Notes: generated by a model not told the origin, from the letters alone. A stretch of DNA of 8,413 nucleotides from Flavobacteriales bacterium (GCA_020635695.1 JACJZH010000029.1:1-8413); one strand, 5' to 3'; shown: positions 1 to 6,250, numbered from the stretch's first letter. Numbers and translations: made by a program.

Positions 1-576
1 TATTGCACCGGCGGCATCCGCTGCGAGAAGGCCAGCGCCTGGTTCCGGCATAATGGCTTCACGCAGGTGGGCCAGCTGCATGGCGGCATCATCGACTACG
101 CCCGGCAAGTGAAGGCCCACGGCCTGGAGAGCCGGTACAAGGGTCGGAATTTCGTGTTCGACGGCCGTCTGGCCGAGCGGGTCACGGAGGACGTGGTGGG
201 CACCTGCTTCCAATGTGGCAAGCCCAGTGACCGCATCGCCAACTGCCTGCAGGAGACCTGCAACGTGCTGCTGGTGCAGTGCGAAGCGTGTGCAGAGCGC
301 TACCACGACTGCTGCTCGCCCCGCTGCCGGGAGGTCCACGACCTGCCCGAAGCGATGCGTCGCATCTGGCGGAAAGGGAAGCGCACCCGGAGCGCCCGCC
401 AGAAGGTGGTGCGCGACCCGGAGGCCCTGCGCGCCCGGATAGCCCGGGAGGAGGAGGTCCTCGCCGCCGGAGGAAGCCTGCATCCCGAACTGACGGACAT
501 CACTTTCCGCGGATCGCAAGGGCAGGAACTTGCGCTCCCCGAACAACCCGAACAGGAGGCCGCTGCGGCCCATTGA
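1..576 (+). CDS. trhO: tRNA uridine(34) hydroxylase TrhO (YceA/UPF0176 family), 3' part
   Basis: The reading frame is open from the first base, so the start lies outside the window and 191 codons remain of a family usually a little over 300 residues long. The fragment opens on the rhodanese active-site loop, YCTGGIRCEKAS, whose first Cys (codon 2) is the expected catalytic residue. A cysteine-rich segment typical of the Rhodanase_C domain follows at 205-327: nine Cys, including CFQC, CEAC and CC-SPRC, probably a metal site. The end is a basic helix and an acidic, Ala-rich tail. TrhO proteins hydroxylate C5 of wobble uridine 34 in tRNAs using oxygen, giving ho5U, the precursor of cmo5U/mo5U. 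The gene ends 2 bp before the homogentisate dioxygenase start, so the two are probably cotranscribed although functionally unrelated. Family call is firm; the exact activity is inferred from the family. Confidence 0.92.
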   Translation, partial: YCTGGIRCEKASAWFRHNGFTQVGQLHGGIIDYARQVKAHGLESRYKGRNFVFDGRLAERVTEDVVGTCFQCGKPSDRIANCLQETCNVLLVQCEACAERYHDCCSPRCREVHDLPEAMRRIWRKGKRTRSARQKVVRDPEALRARIAREEEVLAAGGSLHPELTDITFRGSQGQELALPEQPEQEAAAAH

Positions 577-578
577 CC

Positions 579-1736
579 ATGCCCATCTACCACACCCTCG
601 GACAGATCCCGCACAAGCGGCACACGGTGTTCAAGAGCCCGGAAGGGAAGTTCTACTACGAGCAGCTCTTCGGCACCGTGGGCTTCGACGGCATGAGCAG
701 CCTGCTCTACCACGTGCACCGGCCCACCATGGTGAAGGAGCTCGCCGGCGCGCACGACGTGACCCCCAAGGTGGCCGTGGCCAAGAACCTCAAGAGCATG
801 CGGCTGCATGGGTTCCAGGTGACGCCGGAGGCCGACCACCTGAAGGCCCGCAAGACCGTGCTGGTGAACAGCGACTGCGCCATCGTTCTGGCCGCGCCCA
901 CGGCCCGGAAGGTGGACTACTTCTACAAGAACGCCGACTGCGACGAGATGATCTTCGTGCACAAGGGCACGGGTCGCCTGCGCAGCCTGCTGGGCACGCT
1001 CGAGTTCAAGTACGGCGACTACCTGCTGGTGCCGCGCGGCATGATCTACACGATGGAGTTCGACGGCGATGACAACCGCCTCTTCATCGTGGAGAGCCAC
1101 CGGCCCATGTATACCCCCAAGCGCTACCGCAACTGGTTCGGCCAGTTGCTGGAGCACAGCCCCTTCTGTGAGCGCGACATCCGCCGGCCGGCCGATCTGG
1201 AGACCCACGACGCGAAGGGCGAGTTCATGATCAAGGTGAAGAAGCAGGACATGCTGCACGACTTCATCTATGCCTCACACCCCTTCGATGTGGTGGGCTG
1301 GGACGGGTACAATTACCCCTACGCCTTCAGCATCCACGATTTCGAGCCGATCACCGGGCGCGTACACCTACCGCCGCCGATCCACCAGACCTTCGAGACG
1401 GACGCCTTCGTGGTGTGCAGCTTCTGCCCGCGGCTGTACGACTACCACCCGCAAGCCATCCCGGCGCCGTACAACCACAGCAACATCGACAGCGATGAAG
1501 TGCTGTACTACGTGGACGGCGACTTCATGAGCCGCAACGACATCGGGCCCGGGCACATCAGCCTGCACCCGGCGGGCATCCCGCACGGCCCGCACCCCGG
1601 TGCCATGGAGCGCAGCATCGGACAGAAGGAGACCAACGAACTGGCCGTCATGGTCGACACGTTCAAGCCCCTGATGGTGACCGAGGAGGCGCTGAAGATC
1701 GACGACGGCAAGTATTACAAGAGCTGGCTCGAATGA
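579..1736 (+). CDS. hmgA: homogentisate 1,2-dioxygenase
   Basis: A 385-residue Fe(II) cupin dioxygenase that opens the ring of homogentisate to 4-maleylacetoacetate in tyrosine and phenylalanine breakdown; cytosolic. The N-terminus MPIYHTLGQIPHKRHT is characteristic of the short Bacteroidota form, shorter than the roughly 440-residue human/Pseudomonas type. Likely iron ligands by comparison with human HGD (H335, E341, H371) are His300 (PYNHSN), Glu307 (DSDEVLYY) and His336 (GIPHGPHP). The His-His spacing of 36 equals the human one, but Glu lies 7 rather than 6 residues after the first His. The ATG at 579 is chosen because homology starts there; the frame is open further upstream but overlaps trhO. 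No Shine-Dalgarno is suitably placed. The stop codon (1734-1736) overlaps the first unit of the GATC repeat array, and hppD, the preceding pathway step, lies downstream beyond an intervening gene. Confidence 0.93.
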   Translation: MPIYHTLGQIPHKRHTVFKSPEGKFYYEQLFGTVGFDGMSSLLYHVHRPTMVKELAGAHDVTPKVAVAKNLKSMRLHGFQVTPEADHLKARKTVLVNSDCAIVLAAPTARKVDYFYKNADCDEMIFVHKGTGRLRSLLGTLEFKYGDYLLVPRGMIYTMEFDGDDNRLFIVESHRPMYTPKRYRNWFGQLLEHSPFCERDIRRPADLETHDAKGEFMIKVKKQDMLHDFIYASHPFDVVGWDGYNYPYAFSIHDFEPITGRVHLPPPIHQTFETDAFVVCSFCPRLYDYHPQAIPAPYNHSNIDSDEVLYYVDGDFMSRNDIGPGHISLHPAGIPHGPHPGAMERSIGQKETNELAVMVDTFKPLMVTEEALKIDDGKYYKSWLE

Positions 1737-1766
1737 TCAGATGATCGGGCGATCAGATGATCAGAT
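1735..1766 (+). repeat. upstream GATC octamer array, inverted relative to 2252-2291
   Basis: GATC occurs at 1735, 1743, 1751 and 1759, exactly 8 bp apart, with spacers AGAT, GGGC, AGAT, AGAT. The 12-mer GATCAGATGATC therefore occurs twice (1735-1746, 1751-1762). The 17 bases 1733-1749 are perfectly complementary to 2249-2265 in inverted orientation. The array can also fold on itself: TGATCA (1734-1739) with 1758-1763, a tandem GA/GA mismatch, then TGATC (1742-1746) with GATCA (1751-1755) around a GGGC loop. The first unit overlaps the hmgA stop codon. All of this is directly visible; function is unknown. Confidence 0.9.
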
Positions 1767-1787
1767 AATGGGAATACCCTGGAAGCG

Positions 1788-2246
1788 ATGAACAGCTTGA
1801 AGGACATGGATCAGAAGCAATGGCAGAACGCCATGGTCGAAGACGAGTTGTTCGCTCCATTGATCTCGGCCGAAGCGCCGGTCTCCTACAACCCGCGCTA
1901 CAAGGACAACACCATCGTCACGCTCACCTTTCGCTTCGCCCAGCACATTTGGGACCTGGCCGAAGAGCTTCAGGATAAGAGAAAATTCGTGGTGGCGAAC
2001 CAGGTGTTCCGCTCCGGCACGGCCATCGGAGCCTTGGTCCGTGAGGCCCAGAACGGAGAAAGTCTGGCGGACTTCATCCACAAAATGAAGATCGCACTGA
2101 AAGAAGCCGATGAAACGGAGTACTGGCTGCTCCTATGCATCAGCCGGGATATCGAGAGCGCGAAGGCCTGCTTGGAGGAGCTCAGGCCCATCATCCGGAT
2201 CCTGAACAAGATCATCAGCTCCTCGAAGGCAAAAATGAATAGCTAA
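1788..2246 (+). CDS. four-helix-bundle protein (23S rRNA-intervening-sequence protein family)
   Basis: A 152-residue soluble protein. Residues about 44-145 match the four-helix-bundle family first seen in 23S rRNA intervening sequences and related to Avd, the accessory protein of diversity-generating retroelements. Signature stretches are RSGTAIGALVREAQ (75-88), ADFIHKMKIALKEADET (94-110) and EYWLLL (111-116). About 40 residues precede the family core, which is longer than usual, so a later start such as Met7 (1806) or Met16 is possible; a GGAAG lies only 2 bp from the chosen ATG. The biological role of stand-alone members is not established. It sits 51 bp after hmgA and 49 bp before hppD, splitting two consecutive pathway genes, and both gaps consist largely of inverted GATC arrays. 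GC is about 56% (237/420 in 1801-2220) against about 65% in hppD, which suggests acquisition. No transposase motifs are present. Confidence 0.88.
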   Translation: MNSLKDMDQKQWQNAMVEDELFAPLISAEAPVSYNPRYKDNTIVTLTFRFAQHIWDLAEELQDKRKFVVANQVFRSGTAIGALVREAQNGESLADFIHKMKIALKEADETEYWLLLCISRDIESAKACLEELRPIIRILNKIISSSKAKMNS

Positions 2247-2251
2247 TCCCC

Positions 2252-2291
2252 GATCATCTGATCATCAGATCATCTGATCGACAGATCGACA
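2252..2291 (+). repeat. downstream GATC octamer array, inverted relative to 1735-1766
   Basis: GATC occurs at 2252, 2260, 2268, 2276 and 2284, again exactly 8 bp apart, with spacers ATCT, ATCA, ATCT, GACA, GACA. The 12-mer GATCATCTGATC, the reverse complement of the upstream 12-mer, occurs at 2252-2263 and 2268-2279. These can pair with 1751-1762 and 1735-1746 respectively, with a 4x4 internal loop between the helices. Positions 2252-2274 also form a near-perfect palindrome with a single C-C mismatch. The last unit is followed by AACA and the hppD ATG, so the array replaces any normal ribosome-binding region. Confidence 0.9.
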
Positions 2292-2295
2292 AACA

Positions 2296-3441
2296 ATGGC
2301 GACCGGATTGAAAGACGTGGACTACGGCCTCGAGAAGATCATGGCCGATGCACAGGACTTCCTGCCCCTGCTGGGCACGGACTACGTGGAACTGTACGTG
2401 GGCAACGCCAAGCAGAGCGCCCACTACTACAAGAGCGCCTGGGGCTTCCAGAGCGTGGCCTACGCGGGCCTGGAGACGGGTGTGAAGGACCGCACCAGCT
2501 ACGTGCTGCAGCAGGACAAGATCCGCCTGGTGCTGACCACGCCGATGAACCCCGAGAGCCCGATCAACGAGCACATCCGCAAGCACGGCGATGGGGTGAA
2601 GGTGATCGCGCTGTGGGTGCCCGATGCCACGAAGGCCTGGGAGGAGACCACCAAGCGCGGCGCCAAGAGCTTCATGGAGCCCACCCGCGAGGAGGACGAG
2701 CACGGCCATGTGGTGAAGAGCGGCATCCACACCTACGGGGAGACGGTGCACATCTTCGTGGAGCGGAACGACTACAAGGGTGTCTTCCTGCCGGGCTTCA
2801 AGCCCTGGAAGAGCCACTACAACCCGCCGCCCGTGGGCCTGAAGTTCATCGATCACATGGTGGGCAACGTGGGCTGGGGTGAGATGAACACCTGGGTGAA
2901 GTTCTACGCCGAGGTGATGGGCTTCGCACAGCTGGTTAGCTTCGATGACAAGGACATCAGCACGGAGTACACCGCGCTGATGAGCAAGGTGATGAGCAAC
3001 GGCAACGGGCGCATCAAGTTCCCGATCAACGAGCCGGCCGAGGGCAAGAAGAAGAGCCAGATCGAGGAGTACATCGAGTTCTACCACGGCGCCGGTGTGC
3101 AGCACATCGCCGTGGCCACCAACAACATCATCGAAACGGTGAGCTTGTTGAAGGACCGCGGCGTGGAGTTCCTCTACGTGCCGCCGACCTACTACGACGA
3201 CGTGCTGGACCGCGTGGGCGAGATCGACGAGGACCTGGCGGTGCTGAAGGAGCACGGCGTGCTGGTGGACCGCGACGACGAGGGCTACCTGCTGCAGCTC
3301 TTCACCAAGCCGGTGCTGGACCGCCCCACGATGTTCTTCGAGATCATCCAGCGCAAGGGCGCGAAGAGCTTCGGCAAGGGCAACTTCAAGGCGTTGTTCG
3401 AGGCCATTGAAAGGGAGCAGGAGAACAGGGGGACACTTTGA
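2296..3441 (+). CDS. hppD: 4-hydroxyphenylpyruvate dioxygenase
   Basis: A 381-residue Fe(II), alpha-keto-acid-dependent dioxygenase of the vicinal-oxygen-chelate fold. It converts 4-hydroxyphenylpyruvate and O2 to homogentisate and CO2, supplying the substrate of the HGD encoded upstream. Two VOC domains are visible: residues about 27-165 (structural, starting LGTDYVELYVGNAKQS) and about 180-360 (catalytic). Iron ligands are His187 (FIDHMVGN), His270 (GVQHIAVAT) and Glu349 (MFFEIIQR), spaced much like human H183/H266/E349. The C-terminal helix with GKGNFKALFEAIEREQ is the family signature that closes the active site. Length is normal. The ATG follows AACA directly after the GATC array, with no Shine-Dalgarno, as is common in Bacteroidota. 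It is probably expressed with hmgA, and a terminator follows 30 bp after the stop. Confidence 0.96.
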   Translation: MATGLKDVDYGLEKIMADAQDFLPLLGTDYVELYVGNAKQSAHYYKSAWGFQSVAYAGLETGVKDRTSYVLQQDKIRLVLTTPMNPESPINEHIRKHGDGVKVIALWVPDATKAWEETTKRGAKSFMEPTREEDEHGHVVKSGIHTYGETVHIFVERNDYKGVFLPGFKPWKSHYNPPPVGLKFIDHMVGNVGWGEMNTWVKFYAEVMGFAQLVSFDDKDISTEYTALMSKVMSNGNGRIKFPINEPAEGKKKSQIEEYIEFYHGAGVQHIAVATNNIIETVSLLKDRGVEFLYVPPTYYDDVLDRVGEIDEDLAVLKEHGVLVDRDDEGYLLQLFTKPVLDRPTMFFEIIQRKGAKSFGKGNFKALFEAIEREQENRGTL

Positions 3442-3470
3442 GGACCCCGGAACGATCCGGACGGAAACAG

Positions 3471-3496
3471 GAAGGGCATCCCGCAGGATGCCCTTC
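3471..3496. terminator. hairpin terminator between convergent genes
   Basis: A perfect 11-bp stem (GAAGGGCATCC / GGATGCCCTTC) closes a CGCA tetraloop, followed on the plus strand by the T-rich TTCGTTCCTT. It lies 30 bp after the hppD stop and 21 bp past the stop of the minus-strand lipoprotein gene, so it probably ends both transcripts. No long uninterrupted T-run is present on either strand. The rest of the 76-bp gap shows nothing else. Confidence 0.8.
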
Positions 3497-3517
3497 TTCG
3501 TTCCTTGGGTAAGAGGC

Positions 3518-4354
3518 TCACATGCCCGCCGTGGCCTCGTCCAGCTTGGCCATGGTGTAGTACAGGTCCAGCACATGGATGAAGGCCTCGCGCTCCGCGT
3601 CGGTGACCTTCCGGTCCATCTGGCCCTTGTAGCCCACGAAGGTCACGTTGGCATCCGGTGAGCCGATGATCTCCTTGAGGGTGCGGAGCTCCTCGAACGA
3701 TGGAGGTGCATCATACCACTCGGAGACCGTCATCGGTCCGGCGTGGGTGAAGACCAGCGTGGGGTCCGTGGCCATGCGGAAGACCTCGTTCCCGCTCTTC
3801 AGGACCACTTCCTTCAGGAAGATCCAGTGGTCCCCGGCATACTGGGTGTGCAGGCGCAACCAGGGCGCACCGGTGACCTTGTGACCCACGTACAGGTAAA
3901 TGGCCGTGGTGTCGGGGTTCCTGGGCACTCGGCGATCGTAGTACCAGGTGTTCCCGTCATCGCCCTGCACCACCTCGATGTGGTCGCCTGTTTCCGGGGC
4001 TTTCACGGGATCGCCATCGGCAGCGGCCATGGCAGTCTCCAGTTCCTCGGCCTTCTTCGCATGCTCGGTGCCTGCGTAGTCGGCCTTCACGGCATCCAGT
4101 TTTTCCTTCGCCTTGGCGTGCTCGCCGCGATCGAGGTGGTACTGGGCGTGCACCAGCTGTAGTTCCGGACCGCCGCAATGGGCCAGCCGGTGTTCCATGT
4201 AGGCGAGCTCGTTCCGAAGCTCGGCGTTCGTGGCCTGGGAGGCCGCCAGTTCATCGGCAGGCACCATGCCCTCCGTGGAAGAAGCAGGTTCGTTGGCAGG
4301 TCCGCCGCAGGCGAACAACAAGGCAAAGGCAGGAAGTACACGCAGGGGGTTCAT
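3518..4354 (-). CDS. predicted lipoprotein with coiled-coil and TPR-like segment, unknown function
   Basis: A 278-residue protein whose family I do not recognise. The N-terminus MNPLRVLPAFALLFAC is a short lipoprotein signal peptide: one basic residue, a hydrophobic stretch, and lipobox LFAC with Cys16 as the lipidation site (Phe at -2 is atypical). After a Ser/Glu-rich linker come a heptad-like helix (about 33-60) and a helical pair resembling one TPR-type repeat (about 63-108, ...YHLDRGEHAKAKEKLDAV). The C-terminal domain (about 128-278) is rich in aromatic residues and beta-like (WYYDRRV, YLYVGH, WLRLHTQYAGDHWIFLKEVVL) and ends in a helix. It is probably tethered in the periplasm or outer membrane. 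The start at 4354 is preferred over an in-frame ATG at 4417: it begins directly with the signal peptide, and the candidate promoter lies between the two. The gene converges on hppD and diverges from aspS. Confidence 0.78.
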   Translation of the reverse strand: MNPLRVLPAFALLFACGGPANEPASSTEGMVPADELAASQATNAELRNELAYMEHRLAHCGGPELQLVHAQYHLDRGEHAKAKEKLDAVKADYAGTEHAKKAEELETAMAAADGDPVKAPETGDHIEVVQGDDGNTWYYDRRVPRNPDTTAIYLYVGHKVTGAPWLRLHTQYAGDHWIFLKEVVLKSGNEVFRMATDPTLVFTHAGPMTVSEWYDAPPSFEELRTLKEIIGSPDANVTFVGYKGQMDRKVTDAEREAFIHVLDLYYTMAKLDEATAGM

Positions 4355-4378
4355 GGGGTCTGTGGGTTGCAACGGCAC

Positions 4379-4386
4379 CGAAAATA
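4379..4386 (-). promoter_or_regulatory. candidate -7 promoter box for the lipoprotein gene
   Basis: On the minus strand the sequence TATTTTCG lies 24 bp before the ATG at 4354 and differs from the Bacteroidota -7 consensus TAnnTTTG at one base. No convincing -33 TTG element is seen. Similar boxes precede aspS and the DUF389 gene. The call rests on pattern similarity only. Confidence 0.4.
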
Positions 4387-4424
4387 CACCCCATCCGGGG
4401 AACGGTACGGTCGGCACGCTCGGG

Positions 4425-4432
4425 TAACTTCG
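4425..4432 (+). promoter_or_regulatory. candidate -7 promoter box for aspS
   Basis: TAACTTCG lies 20 bp upstream of the aspS ATG and differs by one base from TAnnTTTG. It would give a very short leader. The divergent box at 4379-4386 lies about 40 bp away, so the two promoters would sit back to back in the 98-bp intergenic region. No -33 element is obvious. Confidence 0.4.
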
Positions 4433-4452
4433 CGGCCCGAAACCCGCCTGCC

Positions 4453-6201
4453 ATGTACCGCACCCACACCTGCGGCGAGCTCCGCCTCCCCGATGCCGGC
4501 AAGACCGTGACCCTGGCCGGATGGGTCCAACGCGCCCGCGACCTGGGCGGCCTCACCTTCGTGGACCTCCGCGACCGCTTCGGCATCACCCAGCTCAGCT
4601 TCAACATGGAGCGCGACCAGGCCTTGTGCGAGCAGGCCCGCGAGCTGGGGCGCGAATTCGTGGTGCAGGCCACCGGCACGGTGCGTGAACGCGAAAGCAA
4701 GAACACGCAGATCCCCACCGGCGAGATCGAACTGATCGTCACCGAGCTGAAGGTGCTGAACGGGGCCAAGACCCCACCCTTCACCATCGAGGAGGAGACC
4801 GACGGCGGCGAGGAACTGCGGATGAAGTACCGCTACCTGGACCTGCGCCGGCCGAACGTGCGGCGGCACTTCGAACTGCGCCACCGCATGGCCCTGGAGG
4901 TGCGCAACTTCCTGGGGGGCCAGGGCTTCCTGGAGGTGGAGACCCCGGTGCTGATCAAGAGCACGCCGGAGGGCGCCCGCGACTTCGTGGTGCCCAGCCG
5001 CATGCACCCGGGCGAGTTCTACGCCCTGCCCCAGAGCCCGCAGACCTTCAAGCAACTGCTGATGGTGGCCGGCTTCGACCGCTACTTCCAGCTGGTGAAG
5101 TGCTTCCGCGACGAGGACCTGCGCGCCGACCGGCAGCCGGAGTTCACCCAGATCGACTGCGAGATGGCCTTCGTGGAGCAGGAGGATGTGCTGACCACCT
5201 TCGAGGGCCTGGCGAAGCACCTCTTCCGCAGCATCCACGGGCTGGAGTTCAATGAGCCCTTCCCCCGGATGACCTTCACCGAGGCCATGCGCGACTACGG
5301 CTGCGACAAGCCCGACCTGCGCTTCGGCATGAAGTTCCACGAGCTGAACGACCTGGCTCAGGGCAAAGGCTTCAAGGTGTTCGACGAGGCCGGGCTGGTG
5401 GTGGGCATCAACGCCACCGGATGTGCAGGCTGGAGCCGCAAGCAGACCGACGCGCTGATCGACTTCGTGAAACGGCCGCAGATCGGAGCCACGGGCATCG
5501 TGTTCCTGAGGCGCACGGCGGATGGCCTGAAGAGCACGGTGGACAAGTTCTACGCGCCGGAGGACCTGGCCTTGTGGGCCGAGCGTCTCGCGCTGGAGGA
5601 GGGCGACCTGGCCTGCATCATGGCGGGTCCGGCGGAGAAGACGCGCAAGCAGCTGAACGAGCTGCGCCTGCACCTGGGCGACCTGCTGGGCCTGCGCGAC
5701 CCGAAGGTGTTCAAGCCGCTGTGGGTGGTGGATTTCCCGCTGCTGGAACAGGACGAGGAGGCCGGCCACTGGCATGCCATGCACCACCCCTTCACCGCTC
5801 CGAAGCCCGAGGACGCCGACCGGCTGGAGAGCGACCCCGGCAGCGTGAAGGCCAACGCCTACGACCTGGTGATCAACGGCACGGAGATCGGTGGCGGCAG
5901 CATCCGGATCCACGACCGTACACTGCAGGAGCGCATGTTCCGCGTGCTGGGCTTCAGCGATGTGGAGGCCCGGGAGAAGTTCGGCTTCCTGATGGACGCC
6001 TTCGAGTTCGGCGCGCCTCCCCACGGCGGCTGCGCCTTCGGCTTCGACCGCTGGGTGGCCCTGTTCGGACACCGCACGGACATCCGCGAGTTCATCGCCT
6101 TCCCGAAGAACAACGCCGGCAGGGATGTGATGATCGATGCGCCCTCCCCGATCGAGGGAGAGCAATTGCACGAGCTGGGGCTGGCGCTGAGGGAAGGGTG
6201 A
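4453..6201 (+). CDS. aspS: aspartate--tRNA ligase, discriminating bacterial type
   Basis: A 582-residue class IIb synthetase that charges tRNA-Asp with aspartate using ATP, in the cytosol; normal bacterial length. Order of parts: OB-fold anticodon domain (about 1-105), motif 1 (about 140-165), flipping loop STPEGARDF (170-178), motif 2 with FRDEDLRADRQPEF (218-231), the bacterial GAD insertion (about 285-420), and motif 3 GCAFGFDRW with Arg533. The start MYRTHTCGELRL aligns with the E. coli N-terminus, fixing the ATG at 4453; no Shine-Dalgarno is present. Leu31 (RARDLGG) and Lys83 (ESKNTQ) correspond to the Leu/Lys pair of discriminating enzymes rather than the His/Gly of non-discriminating ones, so it should not charge tRNA-Asn. 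Motif 3 carries Phe531 and Trp534 where Leu is usual (GLDRL). Confidence 0.97.
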   Translation: MYRTHTCGELRLPDAGKTVTLAGWVQRARDLGGLTFVDLRDRFGITQLSFNMERDQALCEQARELGREFVVQATGTVRERESKNTQIPTGEIELIVTELKVLNGAKTPPFTIEEETDGGEELRMKYRYLDLRRPNVRRHFELRHRMALEVRNFLGGQGFLEVETPVLIKSTPEGARDFVVPSRMHPGEFYALPQSPQTFKQLLMVAGFDRYFQLVKCFRDEDLRADRQPEFTQIDCEMAFVEQEDVLTTFEGLAKHLFRSIHGLEFNEPFPRMTFTEAMRDYGCDKPDLRFGMKFHELNDLAQGKGFKVFDEAGLVVGINATGCAGWSRKQTDALIDFVKRPQIGATGIVFLRRTADGLKSTVDKFYAPEDLALWAERLALEEGDLACIMAGPAEKTRKQLNELRLHLGDLLGLRDPKVFKPLWVVDFPLLEQDEEAGHWHAMHHPFTAPKPEDADRLESDPGSVKANAYDLVINGTEIGGGSIRIHDRTLQERMFRVLGFSDVEAREKFGFLMDAFEFGAPPHGGCAFGFDRWVALFGHRTDIREFIAFPKNNAGRDVMIDAPSPIEGEQLHELGLALREG

Positions 6202-6223
6202 TCGGCCAACGGGCCGGACGTCC

Positions 6224-6232
6224 TACTTTTCG
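6224..6232 (+). promoter_or_regulatory. candidate -7 promoter box for the DUF389-mtfA unit
   Basis: TACTTTTCG lies 18 bp before the ATG at 6251, in the 49-bp gap after aspS. Read as TACTTTTC it differs from TAnnTTTG at the last base, and it shares TTTTCGGT with the box before the lipoprotein gene. No -33 element is clear. Readthrough from aspS remains possible. Confidence 0.35.
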
Positions 6233-6250
6233 GTCCCCATCCCCCGGCCC

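Larger units (their letters stand above)
1733..2291 (+). mobile_element. candidate repeat-bounded cassette carrying the four-helix-bundle gene
   Basis: Inverted GATC arrays at 1735-1766 and 2252-2291 bracket one complete lower-GC gene inserted between hmgA and hppD, with the same orientation as the operon. The boundaries are tight: one array begins inside the hmgA stop codon and the other ends 4 bp before the hppD ATG. No target-site duplication is evident and no recombinase is encoded, so mobility would have to be supplied in trans or be ancient. The repeat geometry is seen directly; calling it a cassette is inference. Alternatives are an RNA-processing site or an array of protein-binding sites. 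Confidence 0.4.

Noticed and set aside
551..559. AACAGGAGG as a ribosome-binding site for hmgA
   Set aside because: It lies about 19 bp before the ATG, too far for a working Shine-Dalgarno, and is in trhO coding sequence.
279..578. Upstream extension of the hmgA frame
   Set aside because: The extension overlaps trhO, is Arg/Pro-rich, and HGD homology begins exactly at Met 579.
1735..2291. CRISPR array
   Set aside because: Units are 8 bp with 4-bp variable parts and are inverted across a gene; nothing resembles repeat-spacer structure or cas genes.
2254..3576. A 440-codon minus-strand open frame opposite hppD
   Set aside because: It overlaps an unambiguous dioxygenase, the terminator and the end of the lipoprotein gene, and its composition is typical of antisense shadow frames.
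4355..4417. Longer start for the lipoprotein gene at 4417
   Set aside because: It would bury the signal peptide behind 21 residues and include the candidate promoter box within the coding region.
4351..6171. A 606-codon open frame on the minus strand across aspS
   Set aside because: It is the mirror of a GC-rich plus-strand gene with clear synthetase motifs; its translation is His/Leu/Val-rich low-complexity sequence with no recognisable domain.
6203..6216. Possible terminator after aspS (CGGCC, AACG loop, GGCCG)
   Set aside because: The stem is only 5 bp and the nearest T-run is over 10 bp away, inside the candidate promoter box; too weak to call.
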